The notes under the pieces were generated by a model. That model saw nothing but the letters and a program-made list of their open reading frames with translations. It was not told where the DNA came from and did no database searches. DNA of 33,284 nt from positions 1 through 33,284 of IMG/VR virus record IMGVR_UViG_3300028772_000051; one strand, given 5' to 3'. Origin of the DNA: a virus. Positions 16,201-23,153 of the stretch are shown in pieces (within the stretch, counting starts at the first letter, position 1; every line of letters starts with the position of its first letter). A program made the translations under genes and the position numbers.

Positions 16201-18622
16201 TTCAAAAGGATGGGCTTATCGTTATATGAAATCAGGCAGCGTCTATTCCTGGACTAAAATATCCGATACCGATGTAACTAAAGCGTTAAATGATGCTGCA
16301 ACGGCTCAAACTATTGCCAATGGTAAGCGCACAACATTCGCAGTACAACCAACTACACCTTATTTGGTCGGTGATTTATGGCTGAACAGTGGTGATTTAT
16401 TTAGTTGTAATGTAGCTCGTTCAACAGGTACTTTTATTGCAAGTGATTGGTCAAAAGGGGTAAAATACACCGATGATACCGTTGCAAATCAAGCTGTAAC
16501 AGCTGCTCAAAATGCTCAAACAACAGCTACTAATGCGGCAAATTCGGCAACAACGGCAAATTCATTACTTGCTGACATAGCTAATGACAATAAGTTGACA
16601 GCTTCTGAAAAACAGCAAACTAAAACCGAATGGGATTCAATCGTATCTGAAAAAACGAAAAATGATACTCAAGCAGATGCTTTTTCGGTTTCAAGAACTG
16701 CATACGGTACGGCATATACTGCATTGAGTAACTACATTACTGCGTTGCTAGCTGATTTGACTACCACAAGCGACATAGTAGGAACCACTTTTAGAACTAA
16801 TTTTAAAGCGTACTATGATGCAAGAATTGATTTGCTAAATTCTATTGCTATAAAGTCAAAAACATTAGCAGATGCAGCACAATCTCAGGCTAATACTGCA
16901 AATGCGAACGCATCGACAGCTCAAAGTACTGCAAATTTAGCTCAAACTAATTTGAATAATTTGCAGATAGGCGGTAGAAATTATTTTTCAAATAGTGAAA
17001 TAAAATCTACGATTGGGTGGGACGCTTATAATTCTTCATTGTCAATAGTTGATAGTTCGTTAAGAGTATTAGGGAGCAATAGCCATGTTGGATTTCTAGC
17101 AACTTACACGCAGGCGATTGATGCGTTTAGAGAGGTCACAATTTCTTTTTATGCAAAAAACAATAAATCAAATCAAATTTCAATAGATTCATGGATTAAT
17201 GGTAACGACAGCTTAAATCTAGGTACAGTAATTGGAAATAGCGGATGGGTTAAATTGATAAAGACATTTGTCCCAAAATACTATCAAGTAAACCAATTAA
17301 GCTCTTCTATGCTGTATGTAATTTCTCATGGAGATAGTGATTTTCAAGTAAAAAATATTAAAATTGAGTACGGGAATAAAGCAACAGATTGGACAGAAGC
17401 CCCCGAAGATGATTACGTAAAGAAAGCTCTTCAATCCAATACAGATATTAATGGCGGTTTATTCAGTACAACATTGATTCAAGTACGAGATACAGATAAT
17501 GTTGTTAAGGGTGGAATGTCAGGCGTACAAAATGATAATGTTGGCATTTGGACAGGTGGAACGTATGCGGATGCAATCGAGGGTATAGCGAAAAATATAT
17601 TAAATAAAAATGGGAATTTCCGACTAGGTGGTGGATTGATTGATTTCGATGCAGCTACACAAATAATGCTGATTAGCGCACTTATTAGAACTGCTGTATC
17701 GGGTGATAGGTTAGAAATAAGTAACTCCAATAACTCTATAACTATTTATGATTATGCTGGGTTAGAGAAAGTAAAAATATCTCCCAAAACAGTATCGCCA
17801 CGTGGTGATATTGGAGGTTCTACAACAGTTACTACAACTACCTATGCAGCGCACTCTAATACGATAGATGAAGATGGTACTGCTAACATTGGGAGTTCTG
17901 AAACAATAACTCTTGACGCAACTAAATTCTTTACCATAGTAACGCCTGCAGTCAACTTCTCACTTTCAGCAAGTGGAGACTACGACGGTATTAATAAAAT
18001 TCACTATACAGGTGATGCAAGCGTTCGTGTTAGTCTATTTGATGTATCAAAAGGAGTATCTGTTTGGGAAAGTAACGAAAGCGTTTCATCAAGTAATTCA
18101 TCCGTATCTGAGGATAGTGGCACTATCGGAGCAAAAACACTTACCGGGATGAAAGGGAGCGTTTACCGTATTGATGTTACGATTAGTATTTCACACGAAG
18201 GTGCAGGAACCGGATTGGCAAGTGCTTCCATTTCGGCAGGGCAAACGCTTACCGGAACTATTGTAAATACTATTTCTGAAATAGGGCTGAATGGGTTTAA
18301 TTTCATAAAATCAGCTACAGAATGGTTACACCTGGGAGATGATGACTTTTCAAGACGTGGAGCAACTGATATACCGGCAGGATTGGGAGGAGGAGGTTTT
18401 TCAAGTGGTGGTGGACTTGCATCTTCTTGGGGTAAATTTCCACCAACAGGTTGTGGTGGAGCTACAACAAAAACAATAACACATGGTATTGGAGATACTG
18501 ATTACGCCATTATAGTAACGATGACATCTAATAATACATTTTATGTAACTGGTAAAACAGCATCCCAAATACAAGTTGTTACATCGGGTTCAGCTGATTT
18601 TATATTTGTTCGTACTAAATAA
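13262..18622 (+). CDS. Tail tip / central fibre protein with carbohydrate-binding-like modules
   Basis: This 1786-residue protein is the last gene of the structural operon. The N-terminal ~400 residues (ending near the 'SELLLPKNQTL' and 'EYNKANPLPLSYGFG' region) resemble Tal/prophage-tail-endopeptidase hubs that bind Dit. Two related beta modules begin LQIGGENLV (near 736) and LQIGGRNYF (near 1234), each ending with a KVTDW or KATDW motif, typical of carbohydrate-binding-like modules in Bacteroidetes phage fibres. Between them is an Ala/Asn/Thr-rich helical linker (DIANDNKLTASEKQQTK) as in DUF1983-type fibre repeats. Near the C-terminus a Gly-rich GGGGFSSGGG hinge precedes a compact beta tip ending FIFVRTK, the likely receptor-contact end. 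The gene ends at a bidirectional terminator. Confidence 0.8.
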   Translation: MKIFNNNIEIIDIIVKDESYRYRTIMGENALTLTFSLSTFIEIPRGAYADFEGERYTLLKPQVFTEISSKEFEYTLILESAKALLGRYKFRDSSSKKLKFANTAKASAHLAMLVWNLNQRDSGWSVGECIDSTEKVLNFNHTYCDEALKMIAQKFDTEFEVVGKVISLKKIEYNKANPLPLSYGFGNGFKTGIKRENFDNSKAVEVLFVSGGEKNINASTYGSSELLLPKNQTLVYEGRTYISDENGYSIRRADKELFSHIEDSTDCSHIYPSRIGTISSVVVVDAAKSFYDFIDTSIPAGLDYSVCLMDGEKMTVIFQSGILEGKEFDVNYSHSTRKFEIVPQEIDGVTMPNATFKPIVGDTYAVFGISLPDAYVCDNASKTGSSWDMFREAAKYFFENEDPRYSFTGELDGDWTKTDWVNIGGKIVLGGYVSFTNEKFQQTPLLIRIVGVKDYINNPHTPVVELSNITVGGNSLSSELGRIDQNEVVVEESKKDAIRFAKRGFRDAKQTTEMLQSALLNFSSSISPLTVQTMQVIAGDETLQFEFVSSSTSTTSVSHNENYNPATKQFSSEAGILQHKTLGVTTLSSSHAASELKWWNMTAFVSAVLDDSSKSYYLYAKVSKTDNTGVSLLSENAIALESVAGYYHLLMGILNSENDGDRSYSQFYGYSELTPARMTVKKVVSPSGNTFFDLENEVIQGNIKFQSGVTVETGISNAKSEAIQTAAGDATAKVNNLQIGGENLVDDSSYENGRSIQTYGATPSGTVSVDTSIFFDGSKSMKHIFSRSQSDEPCGIYSIMSQYDFLDKIKGKQIVHSIYVKASGSAIGRTIVPYLYFGATDKYGDNFTLDGSWQQIWMTAIVPTNSTVFFSYIFGNFTSGDIINVDCVFVGFGNKVTDWKLSKKDIDAFTIAKANAAAELAYANAQSYVNAIKTDLQSQIDGNITSWFYDYEPTTSNIPASNWNPDSVKDIHLGDLFYWTSKGWAYRYMKSGSVYSWTKISDTDVTKALNDAATAQTIANGKRTTFAVQPTTPYLVGDLWLNSGDLFSCNVARSTGTFIASDWSKGVKYTDDTVANQAVTAAQNAQTTATNAANSATTANSLLADIANDNKLTASEKQQTKTEWDSIVSEKTKNDTQADAFSVSRTAYGTAYTALSNYITALLADLTTTSDIVGTTFRTNFKAYYDARIDLLNSIAIKSKTLADAAQSQANTANANASTAQSTANLAQTNLNNLQIGGRNYFSNSEIKSTIGWDAYNSSLSIVDSSLRVLGSNSHVGFLATYTQAIDAFREVTISFYAKNNKSNQISIDSWINGNDSLNLGTVIGNSGWVKLIKTFVPKYYQVNQLSSSMLYVISHGDSDFQVKNIKIEYGNKATDWTEAPEDDYVKKALQSNTDINGGLFSTTLIQVRDTDNVVKGGMSGVQNDNVGIWTGGTYADAIEGIAKNILNKNGNFRLGGGLIDFDAATQIMLISALIRTAVSGDRLEISNSNNSITIYDYAGLEKVKISPKTVSPRGDIGGSTTVTTTTYAAHSNTIDEDGTANIGSSETITLDATKFFTIVTPAVNFSLSASGDYDGINKIHYTGDASVRVSLFDVSKGVSVWESNESVSSSNSSVSEDSGTIGAKTLTGMKGSVYRIDVTISISHEGAGTGLASASISAGQTLTGTIVNTISEIGLNGFNFIKSATEWLHLGDDDFSRRGATDIPAGLGGGGFSSGGGLASSWGKFPPTGCGGATTKTITHGIGDTDYAIIVTMTSNNTFYVTGKTASQIQVVTSGSADFIFVRTK

Positions 18623-18623
18623 A

Positions 18624-18658
18624 AAAATAAGGGCTGCAAAAACTGCAACCCTTATTTT
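18624..18658. terminator. Bidirectional terminator between structural operon and lipoprotein gene
   Basis: AAAATAAGGG (18624-18633) pairs with CCCTTATTTT (18649-18658), and TGCA/TGCA extends the stem inside after one mismatch. A and T runs on both sides let it stop transcripts from both strands. It lies directly after the tail tip stop on the plus strand and just beyond the lipoprotein stop (18674) on the minus strand. Confidence 0.75.
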
Positions 18659-18673
18659 AAATTGTTCTTAATT

Positions 18674-19249
18674 TTATTGTAAATTTTGTGCCTTTAGTGT
18701 CTTGTATTCTGCCCCTGTAATTGGAATGAAAGTAAATGCTTCGTTAAACGTCTTTATCATTAAAGCTTCATCTTTATTTTCGTAAGCTTGCTTTATGATT
18801 ATTTGAGCCGACCGTATTGTTGAGTTCGGAATATAACCAAGAGTATCACGAGGTGCACCAGCGGGGGCATGTAGGTTAAACTTAATTAAAATACAATCAG
18901 CTGATTCTATAAAGTCTGGCACATAATTACCGTCCTGATTGATTATGTCGACTCCATACATTTTTAAGCACGGTGTACTTGAAACAGTATCTCGTTGATT
19001 CGACTCAAAGACTCGTTCCCATTTAAGGTTGTTGAAATTATATTGAATAATTGTAGTTTGCTTTACTATATCCAATGCGCTCAAATGTGTATCTGTAACT
19101 TTTACAAAAGCGGGTGCTTTTGATGCTCCATAAGCGGGTTTAATGCTAATCATAGCATTTGGATCAAGTTTCAAAATATTAGGCTCATCTTTTGAACCGC
19201 ATGATGCGAAAGCAATTGAAATTAGGGTGATGATAATTAGTTTTTTCAT
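18674..19249 (-). CDS. Surface-type lipoprotein, likely lysogenic-conversion 'moron'
   Basis: The 191-residue product has a lipoprotein signal: a basic start (MKK), hydrophobic core (LIIITLISIAFAS) and Cys17. The residues after Cys are GSKDEP, which resembles the acidic/Lys export tag (K-D-E) that sends Bacteroidetes lipoproteins to the cell surface. No enzyme motif is visible; the mature part contains four or so aromatic and beta-like segments and two further Cys residues. It is the only minus-strand gene within the structural/lysis half of the genome, is bounded by a bidirectional terminator and has its own TATATCTTTG promoter. Such genes are often expressed in the prophage state, for instance to block superinfection at the surface. 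That role is an inference. Confidence 0.75.
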   Translation of the reverse strand: MKKLIIITLISIAFASCGSKDEPNILKLDPNAMISIKPAYGASKAPAFVKVTDTHLSALDIVKQTTIIQYNFNNLKWERVFESNQRDTVSSTPCLKMYGVDIINQDGNYVPDFIESADCILIKFNLHAPAGAPRDTLGYIPNSTIRSAQIIIKQAYENKDEALMIKTFNEAFTFIPITGAEYKTLKAQNLQ

Positions 19250-19271
19250 AATTGTATGAATTAAATTTCGA

Positions 19272-19279
19272 CAAAGATA
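19272..19279 (-). promoter_or_regulatory. Host-type promoter (-7 box) of the lipoprotein gene
   Basis: On the minus strand the sequence reads TATATCTTTG, which contains TATCTTTG (19272-19279), a full match to the Bacteroidetes -7 consensus TAnnTTTG, 23 bases before the lipoprotein start. No clear TTTG -33 box is present at the usual distance. The same TATATCTTTG decamer lies before the gene at 25806. Confidence 0.65.
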
Positions 19280-19380
19280 TAGATAATAACATAAATTGAG
19301 GTTTGTTTTTTAAAAGAATTTGATAATTGACACTAGAATGTTATCAATTTGCTGATTTATTGCATGTTTTTCAGAAATAA

Positions 19381-19413
19381 GTGAGCGTATTACAATCATA
19401 TTTTATATTTTTG
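19381..19413 (+). promoter_or_regulatory. Phage-type promoter/operator, copy 3 (lysis operon)
   Basis: GTGAGCGTATTACAATCA (19381-19398) is identical to copy 4 over its whole length. The -7 box TATTTTTG begins 25 bases after the first G. The right half of the dyad (ACAATCA) is degenerate compared with copies 2 and 5. It lies 49 bases before the holin start. The gene upstream is divergent, so no terminator function is needed here. Confidence 0.7.
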
Positions 19414-19461
19414 TAGAGTAAAGTTTATCAATTTTGAAATAATGTAATATAGTCAATTACT

Positions 19462-19941
19462 ATGAATGATTTATTCTATCAATTGTATGATTTCTTGAAG
19501 AACGCTATTGTAATGATAGTCACGACATTATTCACAATTTACATGCAACTTGAAGATGTTTACATCCTGATTTTCTTTGCTTTTGTGGCAAACATAGCAG
19601 CAGGAATTTATACTGATGTAAACGTAAATAATAAGCCATTCAAAATTGACAAGGCATTCGAAGCATTTAAGCATTTTGGTTTTTATGTCTTTTTGGTGTA
19701 TTTCATTTATAGTACAGGAGTAAGGACAAAGGACGAATACATTCAAGTGCTTGGAGTAAAGTGGACTACGCTGATTGTAATTTATTTCTACATAACAAAC
19801 ATTCTAAGGAATGGAACGCTGATATGGCCTGACAATAAGACAATATCATTTCTGTACTTGGTTTTCTCAACTCAGATTTTCGACCGATTAAAGAGTGCAT
19901 TAGGTTTTAAAGCTAACAATAATAAAGACAATGAATTATGA
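19462..19941 (+). CDS. Holin (phi29-like holin family-like)
   Basis: The 159-residue protein has about four hydrophobic segments (near residues 13-30, 33-50, 68-85 and 98-115) with short charged loops and a basic C-terminus. Size, topology and its place directly before an amidase gene match the phi29-type holins of Bacteroidetes and Gram-positive phages. It would form holes in the inner membrane to release the amidase at lysis time. It is the first gene after promoter copy 3, and its stop overlaps the amidase start by 4 bases (ATGA). Confidence 0.75.
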   Translation: MNDLFYQLYDFLKNAIVMIVTTLFTIYMQLEDVYILIFFAFVANIAAGIYTDVNVNNKPFKIDKAFEAFKHFGFYVFLVYFIYSTGVRTKDEYIQVLGVKWTTLIVIYFYITNILRNGTLIWPDNKTISFLYLVFSTQIFDRLKSALGFKANNNKDNEL

Positions 19942-20537
19942 GAATTTTAATTGACAATGGTCATGGTATTGAAACACCTGGCAAGCGTTCGCCTGTATGG
20001 CCGGACAAGTCACAGCTACTTGAATACAAGTATGCACGTGAGATTGCTCAACTTGTAGCAGCAAAGCTTAAGAAATTAGGACTTGTTGTTGATTTGATTG
20101 TTCCCGAAGAGAATGATATTCCACTTACTGAACGTTGCAAAAGAGTAAACAAAATTGCTTCAATCGTTGGAGCAAAGAACTGCTTGCTTGTCTCAATTCA
20201 TGCAAATGCGAGTGACACGAATGCGGAAGCTCGTGGTTGGGAAGTTCACACGTTCACTGGTCAAAGCATTTCTGATGTTTATGCTACAGTTTTTTGGAAA
20301 GAAGCAGAAGCGATTTTGAAACAAGAAACAAAAATGCGTGGCGATTGGTCGGATAAGGACCCGGACTATGACAGCAATTTTGCTATGTTGCGTGACACGG
20401 TTTGTCCTTCTGTTTTGACAGAGAACTTATTTATGACCAACGACCAGGATTGTAAGTTTCTGTTGTCTGCAGCAGGTAAGAAAGCCGTTGTTGATCTGCA
20501 TGTAAATGCAATTGTAAAAATAGCTAACTTGTCATGA
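19938..20537 (+). CDS. N-acetylmuramoyl-L-alanine amidase (endolysin)
   Basis: The 199-residue protein is a single Amidase_3 domain. Zinc ligands are visible as H9 (in DNGHG), E29 (in LLEYKY) and H88 (in SIHAN), and the catalytic Glu is E162 (in LTENLFMTN). It cuts the bond between N-acetylmuramic acid and L-alanine of peptidoglycan. No signal peptide is present, so release through the holin is expected. There is no extra cell-wall-binding domain, as is typical for phages of Gram-negative hosts. Its start overlaps the holin stop by 4 bases and its stop overlaps the next start by 4 bases. Confidence 0.92.
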   Translation: MRILIDNGHGIETPGKRSPVWPDKSQLLEYKYAREIAQLVAAKLKKLGLVVDLIVPEENDIPLTERCKRVNKIASIVGAKNCLLVSIHANASDTNAEARGWEVHTFTGQSISDVYATVFWKEAEAILKQETKMRGDWSDKDPDYDSNFAMLRDTVCPSVLTENLFMTNDQDCKFLLSAAGKKAVVDLHVNAIVKIANLS

Positions 20538-20782
20538 AAAAGCTGAAACGTTGGTGGATAAGGTTCACCAATCCTACACCCAAGAAGTGGAAGGATGCAC
20601 GAAATTATTTTGGCGGGGTAGCTGCCGGGATTACAGGTGGATTAGTTGCTGTAAAAGTAGTTGATCTATCAATGCCCGATTCAACAAAAACGGTTCTCAC
20701 CGTTGCCCTGTTCATTGCTGCAAGCCTTACAGCGTATTGTCAAAGTCATGAAACTAACACCAAACAAGATGAAAACAAGTAA
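20534..20782 (+). CDS. Small membrane protein of the lysis cassette
   Basis: The 82-residue protein has a strongly basic N-terminus (KKLKRWWIRF), then two hydrophobic segments, roughly residues 26-43 (YFGGVAAGITGGLVAVKVV) and 53-70 (VLTVALFIAASLTAY), and an acidic polar tail. The two-segment layout suggests a second holin or an antiholin, although no family is recognised. It overlaps the amidase by 4 bases (ATGA) and the next gene by 14 bases, so it is part of the lysis operon. Confidence 0.65.
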   Translation: MKKLKRWWIRFTNPTPKKWKDARNYFGGVAAGITGGLVAVKVVDLSMPDSTKTVLTVALFIAASLTAYCQSHETNTKQDENK

Positions 20783-21521
20783 ACGAACTTTTTTAAAAAC
20801 TCTGTTTTTGATATTAGTCAAAAACGAACGTTGGTTCCATAGTCCGAAAAACATTGATGCTTTGATCTATCGGGAACAAAGGAGAAACATGATTGCATAT
20901 TCGTGGAGTTTCTTAGCCGTTTTCATTGTTGGGTTATTGTTTGTTGGGTGTTCAACTACCAAAACAACCAAAATAAAGACCGACCAAGCGATTTCTAGCG
21001 ATACACAGGTCAAAAAGTCTTCCGAACTAACCAATACTACCAACTTGGTAGATAAGTCGATTATATCGAATAATACGTCAATTGGAAAAACATTGGATAT
21101 TACTGAAAATGAGATTGGCGAGGTTACAGGTAAGTTGACTATTTTCGATACTTCATTGCCGGTAGATGCTAAGACTGGAAAACCGCCTGCAAAATCTGAA
21201 TTAGTTTGGACTAATAAAAAAACTACTCAGAAAAGTGAAAATCAAAAATCGAATGTTGTTACTACGGATCAGAAAAAGAATGATTTGAAAATTGACGAAA
21301 AAAGCGTTTCGAAAAACAAATCAGACAGTTCGGCCAATGTAAAAGCTAAAACGAAAACGGAAGATACAACAACCGTGAAAAAATTACCAAATATGTCTTT
21401 GATACTGCTTGGTGTTCTCGGTGTTACTGTTCTACTTATTTTCGTTTTCAAAATTCCAATTGTTGAGTTATTTGTAAAAATGTTTTCTTTCGTCAGAAAA
21501 ATTCTCGGAAAACAGAAATAA
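20769..21521 (+). CDS. Spanin-like lipoprotein with C-terminal membrane anchor
   Basis: From ATG 20769 the protein has 250 residues. Cys61 lies in a lipobox (LLFVGCSTT) preceded by a hydrophobic stretch, and a C-terminal segment (MSLILLGVLGVTVLLIFVF) would span the inner membrane. Between them is a long Lys/Ser/Thr/Asp-rich hydrophilic linker with no enzyme motif. Outer membrane lipid plus inner membrane anchor is the topology of unimolecular spanins, which fuse the two membranes at the end of lysis. An in-frame ATG at 20889 would give a normal lipoprotein signal (Cys21, 210 residues) and is preceded by AAAGGAG, so it may be the true or a second start. The start 20748 is also possible. Confidence 0.65.
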   Translation: MKTSKRTFLKTLFLILVKNERWFHSPKNIDALIYREQRRNMIAYSWSFLAVFIVGLLFVGCSTTKTTKIKTDQAISSDTQVKKSSELTNTTNLVDKSIISNNTSIGKTLDITENEIGEVTGKLTIFDTSLPVDAKTGKPPAKSELVWTNKKTTQKSENQKSNVVTTDQKKNDLKIDEKSVSKNKSDSSANVKAKTKTEDTTTVKKLPNMSLILLGVLGVTVLLIFVFKIPIVELFVKMFSFVRKILGKQK

Positions 21522-21585
21522 TTCAGGAACAATTGGTAAAACTTCCCGAACTTTTGGCAATTATTCCGTCTCGCGCGCGGATCAT

Positions 21586-21630
21586 AAGAGTAGAGTAAAG
21601 TAGAGAAGAATAGAGTAGAGTAGAAAAGAG
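21586..21630 (+). repeat. AGTAG-rich purine repeat tract, copy B
   Basis: Forty-five bases of nearly pure purine strand with four AGTAG units and variants lie after the lysis cassette. It matches the tract at 7563-7611, and the sequence before it (ATTCAGGAACAAT, CTTCCCGAACTTTTGGC) also resembles the region before the first tract. A CG-rich block (TCGCGCGCGG, 21571-21580) directly precedes it and is absent in copy A. The whole 21522-21869 gap holds this tract, a terminator and promoter copy 4, and no gene. Confidence 0.75.
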
Positions 21631-21682
21631 ATTTTTCCGAAAAAATATACTGCTGTTTTATACTGTTTAAAATTTGTTTGAT

Positions 21683-21718
21683 AAGCCGTTAGCCTGTGAA
21701 GGTCAACGGCTTTTTTTT
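21683..21718 (+). terminator. Intrinsic terminator of the lysis operon
   Basis: AAGCCGTT (21683-21690) pairs with AACGGCTT (21705-21712), an inner CCT/AGG extends the stem, and eight T residues follow (21711-21718). It lies about 160 bases after the spanin-like gene and 70 bases before promoter copy 4. Confidence 0.85.
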
Positions 21719-21788
21719 GTTAGTAAACGTCAACAAAAAGAAGAATACAGTTAATCAAACTTAAAACAAAGAAACATTCTCGCAAAAT

Positions 21789-21822
21789 GTGAGCGTATTA
21801 CAATCATATTTGCTAGTTTTAC
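21789..21822 (+). promoter_or_regulatory. Phage-type promoter/operator, copy 4
   Basis: GTGAGCGTATTACAATCA (21789-21806) is identical to copy 3. TAGTTTTAC (21814-21822) serves as -7 box, again starting 25 bases after the first G, and is followed by ATATTATT as in copy 5. The upstream operon has its own terminator, and the dyad here is degenerate. It would drive the genes from 21870 to about 25771. Confidence 0.7.
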
Positions 21823-21869
21823 ATATTATTAATTCAATATAAAACTAACAGTTTAAAAACAGTATAAAA

Positions 21870-22226
21870 ATGAAAGCAATAATCGTAAAAGACAATGATT
21901 TTAAGACAATTGGTTTTGAGGTTACCTCTAAAGCAGAAAATGGATTAAGAGGTGAAACAATACTATTTAGTTGGGGAATATCCTCAACACTAAAAAGCAA
22001 CTTTCAAAAGGAAGTCAATGCAAATCATTGGTTAGTTCAAATTTTCGATTTAGTTAAGCTTAAAGGAGTTCTTCAAGAACAAGAAGAAGGTGTTCGTGAG
22101 TTCTTTAGTGTTGCAGGTAAGAATAAATTAATCAAAGACGGACAAGGTGTTGATGTCAATGATTATAAGCAAAGAGTTGAAATTACAAAAATGAAAATTG
22201 AAAATATAGTTAAGAATATAATTTAA
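21870..22226 (+). CDS. Hypothetical protein (118 aa)
   Basis: First gene after promoter copy 4, with a 48-base A-rich leader. The protein begins with a beta strand (MKAIIVKDNDFKTIGFEV), then a middle with VNANHWLVQIFDLVKLKG, and a helical C-terminus. No motif or membrane segment is recognised. The LKGVLQEQEEGVREFF region looks like a helix. Function unknown; its place beside a methyltransferase operon hints at an accessory or anti-restriction role, which is speculative. Confidence 0.6.
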   Translation: MKAIIVKDNDFKTIGFEVTSKAENGLRGETILFSWGISSTLKSNFQKEVNANHWLVQIFDLVKLKGVLQEQEEGVREFFSVAGKNKLIKDGQGVDVNDYKQRVEITKMKIENIVKNII

Positions 22227-22237
22227 AAAGTAGCAGT

Positions 22238-23149
22238 ATGGAAACAAATTATTTATCACATTTACAGGAATCAGCTTACCGGGCATTTTATTGGACTTCA
22301 TTCAGTCCTGATGTTAGAGGTAAACAGTGTATTGACGAACATGAATCACAGCTGAGTGATGACATTAAATCTATCCCAAGTTCGGAGCATGAAAGATACA
22401 TCGCAAAATATGTAGAACTATTCTCTAAATGGTTGAGTGCTCATTCAAGGTGTGCAAGTTCAGCAATAACAGGTGGATCAGGGTTCAATGTTAGAAGAGC
22501 TGAGAAAGCAAACAACAGTGAGCGTAACGCTTATAAAAACTTTGACGAGTGGAGAACCAATGCAAAGAAATCTATTGAAAAACGTATCGAGCAAAATAAG
22601 CCAGAAGCACAAAAGAAATCAGAAGCATGGCAGCGATTAGAAAAAGATATTTTGCATTCTGCAGCAGTAATTCACGGTATAAACAAAGGGCTTGAAAGGG
22701 GCTGTAGTAAAGCTCTTTTTGTCAGTTCAATTTATCAAAAGACTGAAACATTCGCTAAGAAAGGGGACTTTGAAACTGTTCAGCTAGCAATTAATTGTAT
22801 TCGTAACTTCAACGAAACAATGTCTGTAGTAATTACCGAAAGACACAAGTTTTTCAAGTTGGCTGAAAAGGCCGAAGCAAAGAAAGAAAGTATTGAGGAA
22901 CGTTCACAAATGGAAAATCAAGAGCTTTTGATAATTGGCGGTAAAGTTATCTACAATTACGAAATTGACAGATTGCAACTTGAATTTGACGAAAAGCCCT
23001 CCTATAGTATTATTCAAGAATTAAAAAGTCATGCGTTCAAATGGGCTCCGTCCACCGGAGTTTGGCAAAGACAATTGACTGGGAATGCGATTTATTCGAC
23101 TAAGCTATTTTTGAAGAGTAATAATTTATTTATATCTAAATCAGAATGA
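22238..23149 (+). CDS. Accessory protein with C-terminal 'KWAPSTGVWQRQLTGNA' domain
   Basis: The 303-residue protein has a long helical N-terminal two-thirds, very rich in Glu, Lys and Ala, including 'RYIAKYVELFSKWLSAHSRC' and a glycine-rich segment (TGGSGFNVRRA). The C-terminal 80 residues carry a conserved pattern in which I see GGKVIYNYEIDRLQLEFDEK, then HAFKWAPSTGVWQRQLTGNA. This tail is common in large polyvalent proteins, plasmid antirestriction-like and helicase-associated proteins of Bacteroidetes mobile elements. Its biochemical role is unknown. The start is preceded by AGTAGCAGT. The next gene, the methyltransferase, starts 4 bases after its stop. Confidence 0.65.
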   Translation: METNYLSHLQESAYRAFYWTSFSPDVRGKQCIDEHESQLSDDIKSIPSSEHERYIAKYVELFSKWLSAHSRCASSAITGGSGFNVRRAEKANNSERNAYKNFDEWRTNAKKSIEKRIEQNKPEAQKKSEAWQRLEKDILHSAAVIHGINKGLERGCSKALFVSSIYQKTETFAKKGDFETVQLAINCIRNFNETMSVVITERHKFFKLAEKAEAKKESIEERSQMENQELLIIGGKVIYNYEIDRLQLEFDEKPSYSIIQELKSHAFKWAPSTGVWQRQLTGNAIYSTKLFLKSNNLFISKSE

Positions 23150-23153
23150 TATT

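Noticed and set aside
21571-21580. CGCGCG-rich block as a restriction or origin site
   Set aside because: Single short occurrence; nothing links it to replication or packaging.
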